Program-made: the position numbers and the translations under genes
Notes under the pieces: generated by a model
What the model was told of the DNA's origin: nothing
What the model saw: the letters and a program-made list of their open reading frames with translations, nothing else
Database searches by the model: none
Assembly: GCA_037147235.1 (NCBI GenBank)
Contig: JBAWVO010000051.1
Coordinates: 1 to 27,652, forward strand
Length of the DNA stretch: 27,652 bases
Source of the DNA: JANXQG01 sp037147235
GTDB lineage: Bacteria; Planctomycetota; Planctomycetia; Pirellulales; Thermoguttaceae
Direction: 5' to 3'
Shown: piece by piece, positions 24,403 through 27,652 of the stretch
Position numbering within the stretch: position 1 is the stretch's first letter
Layout: every line of letters starts with the position of its first letter

Positions 24403-26121
24403 TTATTTCTGCTTCAGTTCAAACCACCTCAGCGCAATGCCGCGCTCGTTCGGAAGCACGGCGATGCGCACCTTCTGAATCCCCTGCTCCAACTTCACAT
24501 CGACGGGCTTGGTCGTCGCCCACAAGCCGTGACTCATGGGAACGTGAACCAAGGCCACCGCGTTGTATGCGTCGGAACCAACCTCCAGCAACTGGCCATC
24601 GTTGATCGCCGCAACGCTCATGACGATTTCATAGGTTCCCTTCGCGGGCGCATCAATGGCATAGTCGGCCCAACAATGGTTCTGTTGCTGCTGGAAATAG
24701 ACCTGCTTTCCGCCGGCGGGAGAATCCATCCGCATGACCCCCTTCTGTGCGGTGTAAAACGCCTGGCCGTCCGTCGCCGTAAAGCCCGCAGCCTCGACGT
24801 GCAGCACGCCCTGAACTGCCTTCACAGGCCCTGCTTTGACAGGTTCCACGGGCTTGGCGGTTGCCTTCACTTTCGGTTGTCCAGCTTTTGCCGCCTCGAC
24901 GCCTGGGTCCGCGTTCGCCTCGTCCGGCTTGAGCGACGCGTTCAAATCGACCGCCGATGCCGGTGCTGCCTGGGCAATCTTCTGGGCGACTGCCAGGACC
25001 GCACTCGCCTGTCCGTGGGAGGCGGTGGCGGATGCTGCAAGCCAGCGCAGATGCTCCACTTGCGAGAACTGGGTCCCGCGCGACCTCGCCAGGCTCCCCT
25101 CGACGAAATCAGGACCGGTCAGCCCATCGAGTCGGGACGCAGCCCATCCGCGGCCATACCCCACCCGCCAGACGCCATCGACCCCGCGCCAGGCGACGCA
25201 GGCATGCGCCGGCTGCCCCACACCGATGGCCGGGATGCCGAACGCGTGATTGATGAAGACGGCAAACGACGAGCGCGGGCCGCATTTTCCGCCGCCTTGC
25301 AGCACCGTTTTCATGTTGGTATAGGGAACCGGCGAGTTCCTGCGCCACACCAGACCGGTCATATCCACCACCATTTCCGTGGCGCGAAGATCCGGCCGGA
25401 AACTGTTGACCATCTCGCGCCCCCAACTCAGATCCGCGTCGGATGCGCCGGAGGAAACAATCTTGGTGTAGTCCCAAACCGTGAGCTTGTCGAAACTGGG
25501 GACCAGTTCCTTGTTCTGGTGCGCGGCCTTGTAATACTTGTAGCGGACCAGCGGATCCGCGGGCGTACGTGAACCACCGGCACCGATGTTGACTGTGCCG
25601 GGCGGGTTAAGGGCCGTGGCGATAGCCAGCTTCAGATAGATGCCTTGCCTTGAATCCGGATCGGCATAATAGAGCTTCTTCCAAAGCTCCAGCGAGGCGG
25701 GCGAGATCGCCCAATTGTTGGCCTCTCTGGCCTTGAGACCCGTCGGCGTTGCGGCCTCCAAATAAAGGTCCATGGCCTGCGTGTTCCGCAGGAGCCAGGT
25801 CAAGAATGCCTTGTTTTCCTTGTCCGCCTTGGCAAACGCCCCCACATTCGCCGCGCCCACCTTCAAAAGCAACTGCCTCTGGCTCAGCGTGTTGGCAAAG
25901 ACGGGATCCTTCAGCAGCGGCTTTAGGGCCGCCTCGGAGATATTCGCCGGCTCAGCGGGCAATTTCTGATTCAGCCATGCCGAGATATTACTGAAGTAGC
26001 GGGCGAAATCGCCGCTATCGACTGCCGCGTCCAACTCCTTGGCGTTCGGCTCCCAAGCATGGACATTGCCGCAAAGCGATAGCATCGCGACAAAAGCCAG
26101 ACTGATTTTCCTTGTTCTCAT
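24403..26121 (-). CDS. Secreted transglutaminase-like protein with C-terminal carbohydrate-binding-like module
   Basis: The product has 572 residues. A signal peptide (1-22) is followed by a helical region (about 25-240). A segment with GGGKCGPRSSFAVFINHAFG (276-295) and GVGQPAHACVAWRGVDGVWR (300-319) recalls the transglutaminase/cysteine-protease fold, with Cys280 and His306 as the probable catalytic pair. An Ala/Lys/Pro-rich linker (about 410-440) leads to a beta-sandwich module (about 445-572) ending LPNERGIALRWFELKQK, typical of CBM6/CBM35-like or similar galactose-binding folds. The start at 26121 has AAGGAG (26127-26132) 5 nt upstream and opens the signal peptide. The role in a glycan locus is unknown; it could act on peptide or cross-linked material, or the fold may be used non-catalytically. 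Family assignment of the core is tentative. Confidence 0.7.
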   Translation of the reverse strand: MRTRKISLAFVAMLSLCGNVHAWEPNAKELDAAVDSGDFARYFSNISAWLNQKLPAEPANISEAALKPLLKDPVFANTLSQRQLLLKVGAANVGAFAKADKENKAFLTWLLRNTQAMDLYLEAATPTGLKAREANNWAISPASLELWKKLYYADPDSRQGIYLKLAIATALNPPGTVNIGAGGSRTPADPLVRYKYYKAAHQNKELVPSFDKLTVWDYTKIVSSGASDADLSWGREMVNSFRPDLRATEMVVDMTGLVWRRNSPVPYTNMKTVLQGGGKCGPRSSFAVFINHAFGIPAIGVGQPAHACVAWRGVDGVWRVGYGRGWAASRLDGLTGPDFVEGSLARSRGTQFSQVEHLRWLAASATASHGQASAVLAVAQKIAQAAPASAVDLNASLKPDEANADPGVEAAKAGQPKVKATAKPVEPVKAGPVKAVQGVLHVEAAGFTATDGQAFYTAQKGVMRMDSPAGGKQVYFQQQQNHCWADYAIDAPAKGTYEIVMSVAAINDGQLLEVGSDAYNAVALVHVPMSHGLWATTKPVDVKLEQGIQKVRIAVLPNERGIALRWFELKQK

Positions 26122-26186
26122 CTCTTCTCCTTGTTTCATTGATAAAAAAGGTTCTTCCGGTTCCATGTGCGGAACGCGAATAATTG

Positions 26187-26216
26187 TTGTGCCCGGTTTC
26201 CTGACCGAGCCACACC
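26187..26216 (+). repeat. Dispersed hairpin repeat, copy 2
   Basis: This sequence matches 18571-18600 at 28 of 30 positions, with the differences falling in the left arm (GTGCCCGGTT versus GTGGCCGGTC) and a preserved right arm GACCGAGCCAC. It lies between the SGNH hydrolase stop and the transglutaminase-like gene, six bases from a nonamer array. Confidence 0.75.
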
Positions 26217-26221
26217 ATCCC

Positions 26222-26276
26222 CTTCACACCCTTCACACCCTTCACGCCTCTTCACATCCTTCACATCCTTCACACC
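26222..26276 (+). repeat. CTTCACACC nonamer tandem repeat
   Basis: Six nine-base units follow each other with one extra T after the third: CTTCACACC, CTTCACACC, CTTCACGCC, CTTCACATC, CTTCACATC and CTTCACACC. The array ends 9 bp from the stop of the SGNH hydrolase gene and is non-coding. Confidence 0.85.
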
Positions 26277-26285
26277 TCTGCTCGT

Positions 26286-27605
26286 CTACCTCCCGGCCGG
26301 CTTCACTTCAAAATGGTGCGGCTTGGTCTGGCATGCGGCCGTGATCTGCGCCTCGAAATCGTCAATCTTCTTCTGTAGGCCGGGCCTTTCCTTTTTCATC
26401 CAAGCTCGCAGTTTCGCTTCCCACAGCGATTGGCTAACCAGGTTCTTCTTGAAAATGAGCGACAGAACTTCCTGGGCCTGCCGAGTAATCGGCCCGGCGG
26501 TGGCCGCCAGATTCCAGCCTTTGGCCAATTCCTCTTGGGTGACGGTCGTCGCGAACTCGTCATCGATCAAGATGTCATAGCGATCCTCTTTCAAGCCGGT
26601 AACCTTCAACTCATAGCGGTTCACGTCGTCCAGCACCGGGGCCAGTTTCAGGGCGTCCAGTGCCCGCTCATCGACGGGCATCGGCAGGCAGTCATCGCCG
26701 CGGTCGAAGCTGAGCGTGCCCTTCTCGAACTTGACGTTCGACACAGCGCATTGTGTTGCGTTTACCACCTTCCCCCCCTGGTCGCCGGAAACGGCAATTT
26801 CCGCACTGGATACCAGCGAGGGGGCCTTCATTTGTTTGAGGATGATCGCGGCCATGAGGGTGTGCCCTATCGGGCTGGGATGGATTTCGTCGCCGCCGCC
26901 GATGCTGGCTCCGACCTTAATCGCGTGCTCGCGCCGCATGATCGCCATGTAGGGATCGAACTGATTGACGAAGGTTGCACCCTCCTTGGCAGCCACCTCC
27001 TTCAGCCCCTCGGCGAACTTGCGAATCGCCTTGTTGCGGGCATCCGCGGAAGGATCGCCGCTCCGATTTTCAATCGGCTGCGGCGTCATCAACACCACCC
27101 GCGCTCCATTTTTCTTGAGAACCTTGACGATCTCCGTTTGGCTGCGGACGTAGGCTTTGAAAATATCCTCGCGGAAAGGCTCGTAATTGTGGTCATTCAT
27201 GCCGAAGTTGACCGTCACCACCGTCGGCTTGAGCGACACCACATCGCGGTTGAGCGGCCCGTCCACCGACTGCTCGATCATCTTCTGCTGCGGATCTCCC
27301 TCGGCGGCGAAGAGGGCCTTTTCGTCCGGAAAGGACCGCATCCGCAACCAGGCGGTGTCACCGCCCCAACCGGAGTTCCAGAAGTTGAACTTCTGTTTCG
27401 GAAACCGAGTGACCGTATAGGCCTCGATGTACGTGGTATAGAGTTTCTGCTCGGTGATGCTGTCGCCGAGAAAGACGATGCGGTCGCCGTCATGTAGAAC
27501 AAACTCCACGTCTGCCGCTAGAGCACTGGACGCCAGCCAAAAAAATAACAGCGCGGCCATTTTCGCAAGCACACTACGGTAGACAAATTTCTTTTCGAAT
27601 CGCAT
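26286..27605 (-). CDS. Secreted SGNH/GDSL hydrolase
   Basis: This 439-residue exported esterase probably deacylates polysaccharide. A signal peptide (about 1-31) precedes block I GDSIT (47-51, Ser49 nucleophile). Block II NSGWGGDTAW (77-86) supplies the oxyanion glycine, block III NFGMND (133-138) has Asn137, and block V DEIHPSPIGH (239-248) carries Asp239 and His242. All four catalytic blocks are intact. A C-terminal region (about 290-439) has no obvious homology beyond a helical stretch. The start at 27605 opens the signal peptide; a start at 27647 would add a basic lead, and neither has a strong Shine-Dalgarno, only AAGAAAG before 27605. It is the most upstream complete gene on this strand; the remaining 47 bp at the window edge show nothing identifiable. 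Confidence 0.92.
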   Translation of the reverse strand: MRFEKKFVYRSVLAKMAALLFFWLASSALAADVEFVLHDGDRIVFLGDSITEQKLYTTYIEAYTVTRFPKQKFNFWNSGWGGDTAWLRMRSFPDEKALFAAEGDPQQKMIEQSVDGPLNRDVVSLKPTVVTVNFGMNDHNYEPFREDIFKAYVRSQTEIVKVLKKNGARVVLMTPQPIENRSGDPSADARNKAIRKFAEGLKEVAAKEGATFVNQFDPYMAIMRREHAIKVGASIGGGDEIHPSPIGHTLMAAIILKQMKAPSLVSSAEIAVSGDQGGKVVNATQCAVSNVKFEKGTLSFDRGDDCLPMPVDERALDALKLAPVLDDVNRYELKVTGLKEDRYDILIDDEFATTVTQEELAKGWNLAATAGPITRQAQEVLSLIFKKNLVSQSLWEAKLRAWMKKERPGLQKKIDDFEAQITAACQTKPHHFEVKPAGR

Positions 27606-27652
27606 GAAGTTCTTTCTTGATGGGGTTGTTGGTAATCTTCGTAGCACGGAAT

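Noticed and set aside
16506..26120. Similar signal peptides (LSLC-N-HA) in sulfatase 2 and the transglutaminase-like protein
   Set aside because: The similarity is a few residues in a low-complexity hydrophobic region and does not extend; chance or convergence is enough.
26222..26276. CRISPR-like array
   Set aside because: The units are nine bases and contiguous with no spacers; this is a simple tandem repeat.
24346..27497. Plus-strand frames 24346-25572 and 26430-27497
   Set aside because: They are shadows of the transglutaminase-like and SGNH genes, whose motifs and signal peptides are on the minus strand.

Overview
The window is a 27.6 kb accessory block from an organism most like a planctomycete (Planctomycetota); a verrucomicrobial or lentisphaeral origin cannot be excluded. 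The evidence is the combination of Tat-exported Gfo/Idh/MocA oxidoreductase, two exported sulfatases, a WbsX/GH99-like protein, many secreted glycosidases and abundant short intergenic tandem repeats. Every convincing gene lies on the minus strand, so transcription runs from high to low coordinates. No tRNA, rRNA, CRISPR, integrase, transposase, regulator, transporter or SusC/SusD gene is visible.

In transcription order: SGNH hydrolase (27605-26286), transglutaminase-like protein with a C-terminal carbohydrate-binding-like module (26121-24403), small secreted beta-propeller-like protein (24309-23557), GH43 (23386-22490), GH127 (22421-20388), WbsX/GH99-like protein (20278-19013), a scrambled remnant made of a Tat-signal head joined to the tail of the propeller gene (19001-18701), GH9 (18487-16706), sulfatase 2 (16580-15204), a palindromic repeat element (15114-14919), GH36/clan-D-like alpha-galactosidase-type enzyme (14904-12313), Gfo/Idh/MocA oxidoreductase (12227-10824), GH63/trehalase-like glycosidase (10827-9412), sulfatase 1 (9396-7870), an orphan 63-bp tail of a second Gfo/Idh/MocA gene (7847-7785), GH2 (7767-5647), a very large GH95-like plus beta-helix fusion (5602-1760), and a broken sialate O-acetylesterase-type gene (1566-38).

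Together this reads as a polysaccharide-degradation locus. The exported enzymes should remove sulfate and acyl groups and hydrolyse arabinose, fucose, galactose/glucuronate and glucan-type linkages, while the oxidoreductase would process a released sugar. The likely target is a complex, sulfated, arabinose- and possibly fucose-containing heteropolysaccharide. The substrate is inferred from family membership only.

The most unusual feature is the scar pattern. Two genes have their 3' tails present twice in the same orientation: the propeller tail at 18701 and 23557, and the oxidoreductase tail at 7785 and 10824. In each case the repeat brackets a small set of catabolic genes. The GH9 gene is bracketed by heptamer repeats, one remnant is an out-of-frame head-to-tail gene fusion at a short microhomology, and the largest protein looks like a mosaic of three families. 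The sequence supports repeated recombination at gene ends as the way this locus was assembled; the mechanism is an inference.
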